This document shows positions 13,976-20,354 of a stretch of 22,409 bases of DNA, in pieces. Where the stretch lies: the IMG/VR virus record IMGVR_UViG_3300005253_000830, positions 1 through 22,409 of that record. One strand, 5' to 3'. The first letter of the stretch is position 1. Every line of letters starts with the position of its first letter. The position numbers and the translations under genes are program-made. This DNA is from a virus. Under the pieces are notes generated by a model. That model did no database searches, was not told the DNA's origin, and saw nothing but the letters and a program-made list of their open reading frames with translations.

Positions 13976-14911
13976 ATGAGTAAGAAGAACGGCAAGCTCA
14001 AGGAGCATGAATTGAGCAAGTACTTCCCGATGCTCTCAGCTGACGAGTTCGCCACGCTCCGAGATGACATCAGGGAGCACGGGCAGCTGGAGCCCATCAC
14101 CATCTACAACGGGGAGGTGTTGGACGGGCGCAACCGGTTGGCGGCGGTCGACGAGCTGGGCATCGATCCCAAATTCAGGGACTACGAGGGTGACGACCCA
14201 CTGTCCTACGTGGTGTCGATCAACCTGATCCGCCGCAGCCTATCGCCGGGACAGCGGGCTGCGGTTGGTGCGCGACTGACAGCTGACAGTGAGTATGGTC
14301 GTGATGGGCCAGACCCAGAGTCGGTTTCACAGGAAACCGTCTCCGTCAAAGCGGTAGCGGAGCAGCTGGGAGTGGGCAGCGCGCAACTGACCGTTGCCCG
14401 TGACCTAGAGCAAAACCACTCCGATCTCTTCGAGGAGCTGGAGACGGGGCAGATCAGCATCACCCGGGCAACAGGACTACGAGCTGTGGTCAACGTGCCG
14501 GGTCTATCCAAAGCTCAGCGGAAGGCCGCGATCAAGAAAGCCGACGAGTTCAAGGACCGCGACGTCTCAGCACTGGCCATCGAGGTCGAGGATGCGGTGA
14601 TCAAGCAGGGGTCCAGCGGCTTTAAGCAGGTGATGGGCATGACCACCGGTGCGATCATCGAGCACACCATGGAAGTGCGCCCTGGAGTTCATCGTAAGAA
14701 GCCAGTGGTCGACACCATCGAAGTGGTGAACTACATGAATGACGGAATGGACGCCATTGCTGATCTGAAACATGCATGGAAGGGCATCCAAACCACAGAT
14801 AAAAAGTCCGAGGGTGATAAGCAATCGATCGTAGCAAGCTGGTGGTCGCAGATCTCCACCATGATCGCTGAGTGGGACGACTTCGCGGCCCTGCAGGAAG
14901 GAATTGAGTAA
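13976..14911 (+). CDS. ParB-like protein (ParB/Srx N-domain plus HTH)
   Basis: A 311-residue protein. The N-terminus has the ParB-type core: LRDDIREHGQLEPITIYNG, then GEVLDGRNRLAA at 46-57 and LSYVVSINLIRRSLSPGQRA. The GRxR-like GRNR is the nucleotide-binding loop. An HTH follows at about 123-143 (SVKAVAEQLGVGSAQLTVARD), then a helical C-terminus. Single phage ParB-like proteins without ParA are common and act as DNA-binding regulators or enzymes rather than segregation factors; which applies here is not visible. The ATG follows CAACAGGAGGCAGTGA. The same 12-base leader CAACAGGAGGCA is repeated before the gene at 15452. Confidence 0.85.
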   Translation: MSKKNGKLKEHELSKYFPMLSADEFATLRDDIREHGQLEPITIYNGEVLDGRNRLAAVDELGIDPKFRDYEGDDPLSYVVSINLIRRSLSPGQRAAVGARLTADSEYGRDGPDPESVSQETVSVKAVAEQLGVGSAQLTVARDLEQNHSDLFEELETGQISITRATGLRAVVNVPGLSKAQRKAAIKKADEFKDRDVSALAIEVEDAVIKQGSSGFKQVMGMTTGAIIEHTMEVRPGVHRKKPVVDTIEVVNYMNDGMDAIADLKHAWKGIQTTDKKSEGDKQSIVASWWSQISTMIAEWDDFAALQEGIE

Positions 14912-15090
14912 TGACAGTACTAAAGAAAGCACAAGGTAGGCGAACCGCCGTCACCAATCAAAGGGTGTGGCGGAGTCCGCTGCTGAGGAAGACGGGGCTG
15001 ATGTTTGAGTTACCAGAGACCTATCAACCACCGAAGCCCACGTGGAGCGGTCAAGTTCTAAAGTGCGCACGCGAGCTCGTCAGCCGATGA
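14911..15090 (+). CDS. Small basic protein (59 aa)
   Basis: A 59-residue Arg/Lys-rich protein (KKAQGRRTAVTNQRVWRSP and LRKTGL) ending CARELVSR. Its ATG overlaps the ParB-like stop (TAATG), and GGAAGGAATTGAGTA gives a binding site. High basic charge suggests nucleic-acid binding. Unknown family. Confidence 0.6.
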   Translation: MTVLKKAQGRRTAVTNQRVWRSPLLRKTGLMFELPETYQPPKPTWSGQVLKCARELVSR

Positions 15091-15123
15091 AGCCGAGCGG
15101 GTCAGGAATGGAGGAGTACAACT

Positions 15124-15372
15124 ATGAGGAGCGAATTGATGCAGTCAGGTGTACCACTCCTGACGCAAAGGCCAGAGAGCACGGGGCGACTGCTGATGGA
15201 CAACGAGTGCAGGGTGTGCGAGTGCGGAAATTTTCGCATGTGGCACTCGTTCTTCTGCGGGAAGCACGCGCTAGCTCAACGACCGGTGTCGGTAGCCCTC
15301 ATGGTTGGTGGCCTGGTAGTCAGCGCCACCGGTGAGATCCTAGGCCAAGGGCGGCTACACTCAAATCAATAA
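15124..15372 (+). CDS. Zinc-knuckle protein with a C-terminal hydrophobic segment (82 aa)
   Basis: An 82-residue protein. CRVCECGNFRMWHSFFCGKH (about 30-49) provides a C-x2-C-x-C...C-x2-H cluster likely to bind zinc. SVALMVGGLVVSATGEIL (about 56-73) is hydrophobic enough for a short membrane helix. The start has GGAGGAGTACAACT in front. A competing frame (15087-15335) is rejected because it has no cysteine pattern and unusual composition. Unknown role. Confidence 0.68.
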   Translation: MRSELMQSGVPLLTQRPESTGRLLMDNECRVCECGNFRMWHSFFCGKHALAQRPVSVALMVGGLVVSATGEILGQGRLHSNQ

Positions 15373-15451
15373 CCAGGCTCATTCACTGAGCTGCGGGCTG
15401 GGGTCCTCGTTCCTCGGAGGGCGGGGACCTCACCCACAACAGGAGGCAACG

Positions 15452-15772
15452 ATGGCACTCACAGCAGAGGAACTAGAGTTCGTGCGCAACGGCTTCACCC
15501 CGATCTTTGAGGACGAGGATGGGAACAAGTTCATCACCAACCTGTTCGATTGGGTAGGGAAGGATGAGGAAGAGGCGATGATGATGGGTGCGGTGGTCGG
15601 CGTACTCAGCGGCGTCCCCCTCGGCTTCACGTTCACCGGCGAGGTGGCCAAGGCCGTCGGCGAGAGGGTTCACTTCGAGGTGCCCACTGAGCACGGCTTC
15701 AAGATCGCGATAATTGACGGCCCGGTGTTCAACGAGCGGATGGCAGTCCAGTCTAAAGGAGACGTCCAGTGA
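15452..15772 (+). CDS. Hypothetical protein (106 aa) with one hydrophobic stretch
   Basis: A 106-residue protein with an acidic N-terminus (EELEFVRNG and FEDEDGNKF), a glycine-rich hydrophobic segment (MMMGAVVGVLSGVPLGFTF, about 43-61) and a beta-type C-terminus ending MAVQSKGDVQ. It follows CAACAGGAGGCAACG, the 12-base leader shared with the ParB-like gene. The 79-base gap before it contains a GGTCC/GGACC inverted pair that might form a weak hairpin. No family recognised. Confidence 0.7.
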   Translation: MALTAEELEFVRNGFTPIFEDEDGNKFITNLFDWVGKDEEEAMMMGAVVGVLSGVPLGFTFTGEVAKAVGERVHFEVPTEHGFKIAIIDGPVFNERMAVQSKGDVQ

Positions 15773-15966
15773 TGGCACGCAAGCGCGGGCACACCAAGGA
15801 GTACGTCGAGGCGATGAAGGACGCGGAGCCTGAGATGTTCACACCACATCCTGTGTTCCCAGATCTTGCGGGCGGTATCACCGATGAGTGGCATGCCTGG
15901 CACAAGCGGAAGCTGGCTTGGGAAGATAAGAAGTACGGGCAGCACGCATCGTGGGGAGAGGACTGA
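15772..15966 (+). CDS. Hypothetical small protein (64 aa)
   Basis: A 64-residue protein, basic at the start (MARKRGHTKEYVEAMKDAEP), then Trp/His-rich (DEWHAWHKRKLAWEDKK). No Cys and no membrane span. The ATG overlaps the previous stop (TGATG), and AAAGGAG lies 10 bases upstream. The next ATG overlaps its own TGA. Unknown. Confidence 0.65.
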   Translation: MARKRGHTKEYVEAMKDAEPEMFTPHPVFPDLAGGITDEWHAWHKRKLAWEDKKYGQHASWGED

Positions 15967-16121
15967 TGATCAAAATGATTGGAAAGAGGGTCAGACGGCA
16001 AACGCTGGTGTTCAACCTCCTTTACTGGATGGCACTTGCGATGGTGGAACAGGTGAAGGACAAGGAGATCCGTGTGAACCTCATTAATGCGTTGGATAAG
16101 ATGGAGGGTGAGATCAAATGA
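15966..16121 (+). CDS. Hypothetical small protein (51 aa)
   Basis: A 51-residue, largely helical protein: basic MIKMIGKRVRRQ, hydrophobic TLVFNLLYWMALAMV (not clearly long enough for a membrane span), then amphipathic VNLINALDKMEGEIK. Start and stop overlap both neighbours (TGATG and ATGA). Unknown. Confidence 0.62.
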   Translation: MIKMIGKRVRRQTLVFNLLYWMALAMVEQVKDKEIRVNLINALDKMEGEIK

Positions 16122-16327
16122 CTAACTTGACTCAAGTAGATTTAGTACTTCATAGTGTTCGACAAGAAGTGCAGCGATCAATGCAATTCCCAGACATCAA
16201 CTCGGAGCATGAAGGTTGGGCTGTTATAAAGGAAGAGCTTGATGAGCTTTGGGAAGAGGTTCGAGCGTACCCAGATGCTGATCGTAATAAGATGGCCAAA
16301 GAAGCAATTCACGTAGCAGCTTTGTAG
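16118..16327 (+). CDS. MazG-like nucleotide pyrophosphohydrolase, apparently shortened
   Basis: A 69-residue protein with the MazG-type helical pattern: GWAVIKEELDELWEEV gives the metal-binding EExxE helix, and MAKEAIHVAAL gives the start of the third helix. These enzymes hydrolyse (d)NTPs to monophosphates. Family members usually continue 20-40 residues beyond the VAA segment, but here a TAG (16325-16327) follows AAL. The same frame goes on after the TAG with RISVLLEKSRDYN, which fits the missing helix. The shortening may be real, a nonsense mutation, or readthrough. The start overlaps the upstream TGA (ATGA). Confidence 0.6.
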   Translation: MTNLTQVDLVLHSVRQEVQRSMQFPDINSEHEGWAVIKEELDELWEEVRAYPDADRNKMAKEAIHVAAL

Positions 16328-16364
16328 CGGATCTCTGTCCTGTTGGAAAAGAGCAGGGACTATA

Positions 16365-16643
16365 ATGTCTATTACAGAACTGATCGAAGGCGCCAAGCAG
16401 GTCTATGATGTGGGCGGTGTTGGCTGCTGCCTCCATATAGTCCTAGATGATGGGAACCTCAACGATGGCGACGTGGACTTCTGCATACGGAGGGCCGAGG
16501 ACCATGGACACGAGACTTGCAAGAAGTTTGCGGTGCGTTTGCGCGCTGAGTCTTTAGAAGTTCGCGAGCAATTGTACGAACGATACGATGAGTACTACAC
16601 GGGAACGGAAAGTCTGATACAAAAACTATGGAGATCAAAATGA
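16365..16643 (+). CDS. Conserved phage hypothetical protein (92 aa)
   Basis: A 92-residue protein with GGVGCCLHIVLDDGNLNDGD followed by CIRRAEDHGHETCKK. I recall this block from many phage hypothetical proteins in which a His-containing turn and two Cys are conserved; the function is unknown. AGGGACTATA precedes the ATG. The first codons (MSITEL) are nearly copied at 18178 and 17912. Its TGA overlaps the next start (ATGA). Confidence 0.72.
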   Translation: MSITELIEGAKQVYDVGGVGCCLHIVLDDGNLNDGDVDFCIRRAEDHGHETCKKFAVRLRAESLEVREQLYERYDEYYTGTESLIQKLWRSK

Positions 16644-16999
16644 CACAGCTGGACATACAAGAACTGATCGAGTACATCAAATGGCTCGGTGAAGCGGCCG
16701 TGCAGAGAGGGTTCGAACTGGCGATGCTTGAGGTGCAGGTGCGGATCTTCCAGCACTTTATATGGCTTGGTGTTTCGTTCGTTGCTCTAGTTGTCGCGGC
16801 TCTACTAGCGAGAGGGGCGCTGAGACACGAGCCCGCGAACATATACGATAACAAGGCGTTTTCTTTTTGGATGAGCGCCGGCATAGTTGGTTTGGTTGGC
16901 GGCGTGGGTCTATTCGCGGCCGTATCAGGACTCATTGGCTACGTCATGAACCCAGAGTGGCGAGCGATTGAGATTATCATGCAAGCGGTGGGTGGATAG
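16640..16999 (+). CDS. Two-helix membrane protein with an N-terminal amphipathic helix (119 aa)
   Basis: A 119-residue protein. An amphipathic helix (about 3-35) is followed by two hydrophobic spans: about 41-62 (FIWLGVSFVALVVAALLARG) and about 83-106 (SAGIVGLVGGVGLFAAVSG), separated by a polar loop RHEPANIYDNKAFSF. The ATG at 16640 is chosen over 16628 because GGAGATCAAA directly precedes it and it overlaps the upstream TGA. This could be a holin-like or phage-exclusion membrane protein; nothing proves either. Confidence 0.72.
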   Translation: MTQLDIQELIEYIKWLGEAAVQRGFELAMLEVQVRIFQHFIWLGVSFVALVVAALLARGALRHEPANIYDNKAFSFWMSAGIVGLVGGVGLFAAVSGLIGYVMNPEWRAIEIIMQAVGG

Positions 17000-17006
17000 G
17001 GAGATC

Positions 17007-17912
17007 ATGAGTAAGATCAGATCGTACAGCTCACCATTGAACCTCGGCCACGCGGGGTTGAAGCAATTCTGGGGTGACGAACCCGTGACCGCCACGGAGA
17101 AGATCGACGGGTCGCAGTTTAGCTTCGCGCTCATGGAAGGCGAGCTGGCGTGTCGTTCGCGTAACGCGCAGATCGACCTGGAGGATCCTGGGATGTTCAA
17201 GTTAGGCGTTCAAACTGTGCTGGACATCCACCAGCAGGGACTTCTGCACGAGGGGTGGGTCTATCGCGGCGAATACTTATCCAAGCCCGAGCACAACACC
17301 ATGGCGTACGATCGGGTGCCGCGCGGGAACATCATGCTGTTCGACATTGACCGCGGGGACCAAGACTACTTAGCGAGTTGGGCCATGCTAGAAAGCGAGG
17401 CCAACTTTTTGGATCTGGAGTGCGTGCCCAGGTTGATCACGTTCAACACTAAGCCCACCATCGCAGAGGTCACCGCTCTGCTAGATGTGGAGAGTGTGCT
17501 GGGTGGCGGAAAGATCGAGGGCCTTGTGCTCAAGAACTACAGCGCGTTCGGTCGCGACGGCAAGGTGCTGATGGCGAAGATGGTCTCCAAGGATTTTAGG
17601 GAGCGGCACAGCAAGGGCTGGAAGGAGCGCAACCCTGGACAGGGTGACTTCATAGTTCAGCTCACTCAAGGACTTGCGACTGAGGCGCGGTGGATGAAGG
17701 CCGTTCAGCACTTGCGCGAGGCGGGTGAGCTCGAGGGAGTGCCTCAGGACATCCCATTGGTGATGCGCGAGATTGTGCGGGACGTCGAGGAGGAGCACGC
17801 GGGTGAGGTGCGTGACGAGCTGTTCGCCCACTTCTGGCCCCAGATCAAGCGGGGCGTGAACCGGGGCGCGGCGGAGTGGTACAAGGCCCTGCTGGCAGAG
17901 GAGAGTTTGTAG
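17007..17912 (+). CDS. RNA ligase, Rnl2-like nucleotidyltransferase
   Basis: A 301-residue protein with all nucleotidyltransferase motifs of ATP-dependent RNA ligases (PF09414 type): motif I EKIDGSQ with the adenylated lysine K32; CRSRN (49-53); motif III WVYRGEYL (84-91); motif IIIa IMLFDI (109-114); motif IV IEGLVLKN (170-177); and motif V LMAKMVSKDFRE (188-199) with K191/K195. A helical C-terminal domain follows (about 210-301). It would seal broken RNA, for instance tRNA cut by a host defence. No polynucleotide kinase or phosphatase is in the window. The ATG at 17007 follows AGGGAGATC. The next gene overlaps the stop (TAGTG). Confidence 0.9.
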   Translation: MSKIRSYSSPLNLGHAGLKQFWGDEPVTATEKIDGSQFSFALMEGELACRSRNAQIDLEDPGMFKLGVQTVLDIHQQGLLHEGWVYRGEYLSKPEHNTMAYDRVPRGNIMLFDIDRGDQDYLASWAMLESEANFLDLECVPRLITFNTKPTIAEVTALLDVESVLGGGKIEGLVLKNYSAFGRDGKVLMAKMVSKDFRERHSKGWKERNPGQGDFIVQLTQGLATEARWMKAVQHLREAGELEGVPQDIPLVMREIVRDVEEEHAGEVRDELFAHFWPQIKRGVNRGAAEWYKALLAEESL

Positions 17913-18178
17913 TGTCTATTACATATATTCAATCTTTCACGTTCGTTGGCTCCCCGACGTACGGCATTGCTGCCAAGGAGGGCAACGAGTTCACTCTTTG
18001 GTGGAACGGGTGCAAGTTTGACCACGCGTTCACTCTTGAGGGGGCTAGGCACAAGATGTTCGCCAAGCTCAACAAGGATATTCAAAAGCATCTAAGAGGT
18101 GGTCGTGATAGCGTGCGAGATCTTGAGATAGCTCTATCAAAGCTCAACGCTGGTGGGCTAGATTTGTTGGGACTATAA
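17912..18178 (+). CDS. Hypothetical protein (88 aa)
   Basis: An 88-residue protein with a GTG start overlapping the ligase stop (TAGTG) and GAGGAGAG upstream. A beta-type N-terminus (ITYIQSFTFVGSP and NEFTLWWNGCKF) is followed by a helical, basic middle (ARHKMFAKLNKDIQKHLRGG) and a C-terminal helix. It opens MSITYIQ, like the gene at 16365. Coupled to the RNA ligase, so perhaps expressed as its accessory. No family known to me. Confidence 0.68.
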   Translation: MSITYIQSFTFVGSPTYGIAAKEGNEFTLWWNGCKFDHAFTLEGARHKMFAKLNKDIQKHLRGGRDSVRDLEIALSKLNAGGLDLLGL

Positions 18179-18210
18179 TGACCATTATAGAACTAAGGAG
18201 GGAAGCATGA
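18178..18210 (+). other. Minicistron resembling the start of the gene at 16365
   Basis: Ten codons (MTIIELRREA) between the TAA of one gene and the ATG of the next, overlapping both. The DNA around its start repeats GGGACTATAATG-x3-ATTA-x-AGAACT, seen at 16356. It contains AAGGAGGG, the binding site for the next gene. Probably a remnant of a duplicated gene start, or a coupling leader. Confidence 0.4.
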
Positions 18211-18770
18211 GTGACAAACTGAATAAGTACATGCAGGCAAGTCTCGACCAAGGACCTTTGTTGCGTACAGCTTTTATCGGTCAGGCGATGCCGAGGAACA
18301 AGCTTACGCCCCACGATTGGCCGTCGCTCAACCAATGGCTTTATTCAGTAGGGATAACCGGCGATGACATAGAACGCCACTTCCTTTACTCGGCACTCGT
18401 CGGATACTTCCCTGGCGCAGTAAATGGGTCGCACATTGCCCCCAGCAAGGAAGATATAGATGATGAACGGCAGAGGCTAAAGGAAAGCCTTATGGCCTTT
18501 GGTCCAGAGGTAGTCGTGCCTGTGGGCAAGTTATCCATACTGTCGTGCTTGAACGAAAGCGGCGGACCTTTGAGCAAATATATCGGGAACTGGTATATGG
18601 CCAACCCTTATGGCCTGTACGGCAGAGAGCTTCCAATCGTTCCGCTCCCCCATCCATCTGGGGCTAGCACATGGGTATATATAGACGGGCATCGTGAATT
18701 ACTTAATACTGCACTCTTATTGCTGTGCGTCGTCGTGAATGGTAAAATCCCCACAGAGGGAAGGCATTGA
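18207..18770 (+). CDS. Uracil-DNA glycosylase superfamily-like protein
   Basis: A 187-residue protein whose layout matches UDG-superfamily enzymes of the family 4/5 type. AFIGQAMPRN (22-31) corresponds to the GEAPG-like motif A. LVGYFPG and the SHIAPSKEDIDDERQRLKE helix follow, then EVVVPVGKLS (101-110), the strand that in relatives reads VVxLGxxA. The closing LPHPSGAST (147-155) matches the HPSG motif of the DNA-intercalation loop. It would excise uracil or another damaged base. The expected Asp/Asn of motif A is not unambiguous, so activity is uncertain. The ATG follows AAGGAGGGAAGC. Superfamily call is by motif only. Confidence 0.68.
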   Translation: MSDKLNKYMQASLDQGPLLRTAFIGQAMPRNKLTPHDWPSLNQWLYSVGITGDDIERHFLYSALVGYFPGAVNGSHIAPSKEDIDDERQRLKESLMAFGPEVVVPVGKLSILSCLNESGGPLSKYIGNWYMANPYGLYGRELPIVPLPHPSGASTWVYIDGHRELLNTALLLLCVVVNGKIPTEGRH

Positions 18771-18961
18771 CTGACAAGCCAACCCTACTGAAAGGTCCGT
18801 TGCATAGCTTTGAGTGGTACGCACAGATCAGTTGTCCGTCTTGCGGCTACGTTGCTTGGATTGACCGAGAGCAATTTGAGGGGAAAGTGTCAATAATGTG
18901 CGACAAAGAAGACTGTAGCTATCACGAAACACGCGACTTGAGGGAGGGAGAGGAAGCATGA
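18767..18961 (+). CDS. Small zinc-ribbon protein (64 aa, TTG start)
   Basis: A 64-residue protein. CPSCGYVAWI and IMCDKEDCSYHE give C-x2-C...C-x4-C, a small zinc ribbon (about 24-47), with an acidic tail. The only start in frame near a binding site (GAGGGAAGGCA) is the TTG at 18767, which overlaps the TGA of the UDG-like gene. Likely a nucleic-acid-binding accessory. Confidence 0.65.
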   Translation: MTDKPTLLKGPLHSFEWYAQISCPSCGYVAWIDREQFEGKVSIMCDKEDCSYHETRDLREGEEA

Positions 18962-19185
18962 CTGACCAACTAAGCGACTTACTTCACCTGTACTTTGAGC
19001 CCGATGACAAGATGGGGCAGGTTTTTGTGCGGGAGGCCAAAGCCCTCGAACAGCGGGTGGATAGGCTGGAGAACGGATTGAGAGAACTTTCTGATCCGGT
19101 GGTCTATGAGGGCATACCGATATTTTATGGCACTAAACAGCCGTGGCGGATTGCAAAGGAAGCCCTCGCAGAGGAGGAGGCATGA
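18958..19185 (+). CDS. Coiled-coil-like small protein (75 aa)
   Basis: A 75-residue protein. The segment VREAKALEQRVDRLENGLRE (about 24-43) has heptad spacing of Leu/Val typical of a short coiled coil. An acidic tail follows (ALAEEEA). The ATG overlaps the upstream TGA (ATGA) after GGGAGAGGAAGC. Its C-terminal wording (ALAEEE) recurs at the end of the next gene, suggesting the two are distant duplicates or share a tail by recombination. Confidence 0.66.
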   Translation: MTDQLSDLLHLYFEPDDKMGQVFVREAKALEQRVDRLENGLRELSDPVVYEGIPIFYGTKQPWRIAKEALAEEEA

Positions 19186-19445
19186 GTGATAATTCCCCGT
19201 GCAAGCGCTGTGGAAAACTTATGGATGAGGCCGAGGAGTGGAACCACGGCCACTTGGCTTGCATCGAGTATCTCCAACAGCGGGTGAAGAGATACAAACA
19301 AACATTGGAAGAATTTTGTGGTGCCGGCGAGAGAGCTATGGCCGAATCCATTGATGCCGAAGATTGCACTATGAATGCCAAATGGGTGCGGGATCGAGCC
19401 ATAATTAGCTTGATGGCCCTCGCCGAGGAGGAGGAGGCACGATGA
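19182..19445 (+). CDS. Small Cys-containing protein (87 aa)
   Basis: An 87-residue protein. PCKRCGKLMDEAEEWNHGHL plus AC forms a C-x2-C...H-x-H...C zinc-finger-like cluster. A helical segment (YLQQRVKRYKQTLEEF) and the tail ALAEEEEAR follow. The ATG at 19182 overlaps the TGA before it, with GAGGAGG in front; an upstream in-frame start at 19143 lies inside the other gene and is not used. Unknown family. Confidence 0.66.
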   Translation: MSDNSPCKRCGKLMDEAEEWNHGHLACIEYLQQRVKRYKQTLEEFCGAGERAMAESIDAEDCTMNAKWVRDRAIISLMALAEEEEAR

Positions 19446-19606
19446 AGAGTAAGCCAACGGTGTGTGACAGCCTGACCTGCGGTCACCTCCGGTGCGACGA
19501 GTTCAGGGAGTGGGCTAGGATGAAGGCCGACCTCAGTCCAGCGGTGCACGATAAGTTGTATCAGATTGCTAACACGGAAGCGAGGACTGATGAAGCAGCG
19601 GAGTAG
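19442..19606 (+). CDS. Small Cys/His protein (54 aa)
   Basis: A 54-residue protein with C8, C13, H15 and C18 (CDSLTCGHLRC), a compact possible zinc site. A helical stretch follows (EFREWARMKADL), then an acidic tail. The ATG overlaps the TGA upstream, with GAGGAGGAGGCACG in front. Unknown. Confidence 0.6.
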   Translation: MKSKPTVCDSLTCGHLRCDEFREWARMKADLSPAVHDKLYQIANTEARTDEAAE

Positions 19607-19661
19607 GCGCTACCACCTGTGGCGCGACGCCTGGACGTGGGTTAAGGTAAGGCTGAGATGA
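19590..19661 (+). CDS. Tiny basic ORF (23 aa, doubtful)
   Basis: ATG to TGA encodes MKQRSRRYHLWRDAWTWVK plus a few residues, rich in Arg and Trp. It overlaps the previous gene by 17 bases, and its TGA overlaps another ATG (19658) that opens an 18-codon frame ending at 19714. The chain of overlaps resembles real neighbours, but length and weak binding sites make coding uncertain. The rest of the gap to 19749 holds a hairpin. Confidence 0.25.
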   Translation: MKQRSRRYHLWRDAWTWVKVRLR

Positions 19662-19692
19662 AGAACAAGTTCGGACTACCCCGACGCAAGCA

Positions 19693-19709
19693 CGACGGAT
19701 GCTCCGTCG
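19693..19709 (+). terminator. Compact 7-bp hairpin, possible terminator or attenuator
   Basis: CGACGGA-TGC-TCCGTCG forms a perfect 7-bp stem, followed by GTTGATTTTGAT, only moderately T-rich. It lies in the gap before the gene at 19749, so it may reduce transcription into the downstream block. Confidence 0.4.
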
Positions 19710-19748
19710 GTTGATTTTGATCCGCATGGACGAAACAAGGAGAGTAAG

Positions 19749-20039
19749 ATGAACGAAGGAGAGCGACTACTACAAAAGGTTGAGCGCGCTGCGGACAAGG
19801 GCTACCTCGGTGATAGTGCGTTAGAGCTTGAGCTTGAGATCCAAGCGTCCATCGTGTTTGAGCTGGGTAGGATCGCCAGTGTGCTGGAGCGAGAGTTTGG
19901 CAGACCACTTACTCCGGCCATCTCGCAGGACAATATTAAGGAAGAGGTGTTGACAGTGTGCGATCATTTTGACACGCCTAATTTGTCTTGTCCTTGTTCT
20001 TGTTCTAAGTGTGCTGGTCGGGCTGACCATAACGGTTAG
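19749..20039 (+). CDS. Hypothetical protein with a Cys-rich tail (96 aa)
   Basis: A 96-residue protein. The first two thirds are helical (ERLLQKVERAADKGYLGD and ASIVFELGRIASVLEREFG). The tail CPCSCSKCAGRADHNG contains four Cys in nine positions, suggesting metal binding. It follows AAGGAGAGTAAG, a strong binding site. A possible promoter lies straight after the stop. Unknown family. Confidence 0.7.
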   Translation: MNEGERLLQKVERAADKGYLGDSALELELEIQASIVFELGRIASVLEREFGRPLTPAISQDNIKEEVLTVCDHFDTPNLSCPCSCSKCAGRADHNG

Positions 20040-20053
20040 TTTTGTAATATAAT
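20023..20053 (+). promoter_or_regulatory. Candidate promoter before the hairpin leader
   Basis: TATAAT at 20048-20053 is a perfect -10 hexamer. CTGACC at 20023-20028 is a partial -35 with a 19-base spacer, which is long. The predicted start falls near 20060, just before the hairpin leader at 20067. Confidence 0.4.
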
Positions 20054-20066
20054 CAGAGTTGGCGGA

Positions 20067-20118
20067 CCGGGACTGACTCACAGGGATCCACCCTTTCATT
20101 GGTGGTGAGCAGTTCCGG
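20067..20118 (+). ncRNA. Structured 5' leader: long three-tier hairpin
   Basis: CCGGGACTG (20067-20075) pairs with CAGTTCCGG (20110-20118), nine pairs with one G-U. After a single bulged A, CTCAC (20077-20081) pairs with GTGAG (20105-20109). Inside, AGGG (20082-20085) can pair with CCCT (20091-20094) around a 5-base loop; alternatively CACC (20089-20092) can pair with GGTG (20101-20104). The two inner pairings exclude each other, so the element could switch. It lies between a TATAAT and the AGGAGAG binding site of the gene at 20136. There is no T run, so it is not a plain terminator. Confidence 0.5.
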
Positions 20119-20135
20119 GCAATTATAGGAGAGTC

Positions 20136-20354
20136 ATGGAATACTACAAGGTCAAGTACAACAACACCAGAAGTTATGCACAGATGCAGGATGTGGCAAC
20201 TGGCCGTAAGGTTTACGTGCCCTATGTGCACACTACTCGCATACCCATACGGTTCACAAAGACCGTGTGTAGGACAGCGAGTGTAGCCATCTTATATAGA
20301 AGGGCTCTGCTCAAACGCCTCGCAGCGTGGGGTATCAACCTCATGGAGTTATGA
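20136..20354 (+). CDS. Basic hypothetical protein (72 aa)
   Basis: A 72-residue, Arg/Lys/Tyr-rich protein (MEYYKVKYNNTRSYAQ and RRALLKRLAAWG). The start follows ATAGGAGAGTC. Highly basic with beta-type N-terminal half, possibly RNA- or DNA-binding. It is the first gene after the structured leader, so it is the likely target of that regulation. Unknown family. Confidence 0.66.
   Translation: MEYYKVKYNNTRSYAQMQDVATGRKVYVPYVHTTRIPIRFTKTVCRTASVAILYRRALLKRLAAWGINLMEL

Noticed and set aside
15042-15335. Plus-strand ORF of 97 codons overlapping the zinc-knuckle gene
   Set aside because: The overlapping frame at 15124 has a Cys cluster and a strong binding site; this frame has neither.
16325-16327. 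Genome-wide recoding of TAG
   Set aside because: TAG ends other genes here directly at overlapping starts (for example 17910-17912 and 19604-19606), so it functions as a stop.
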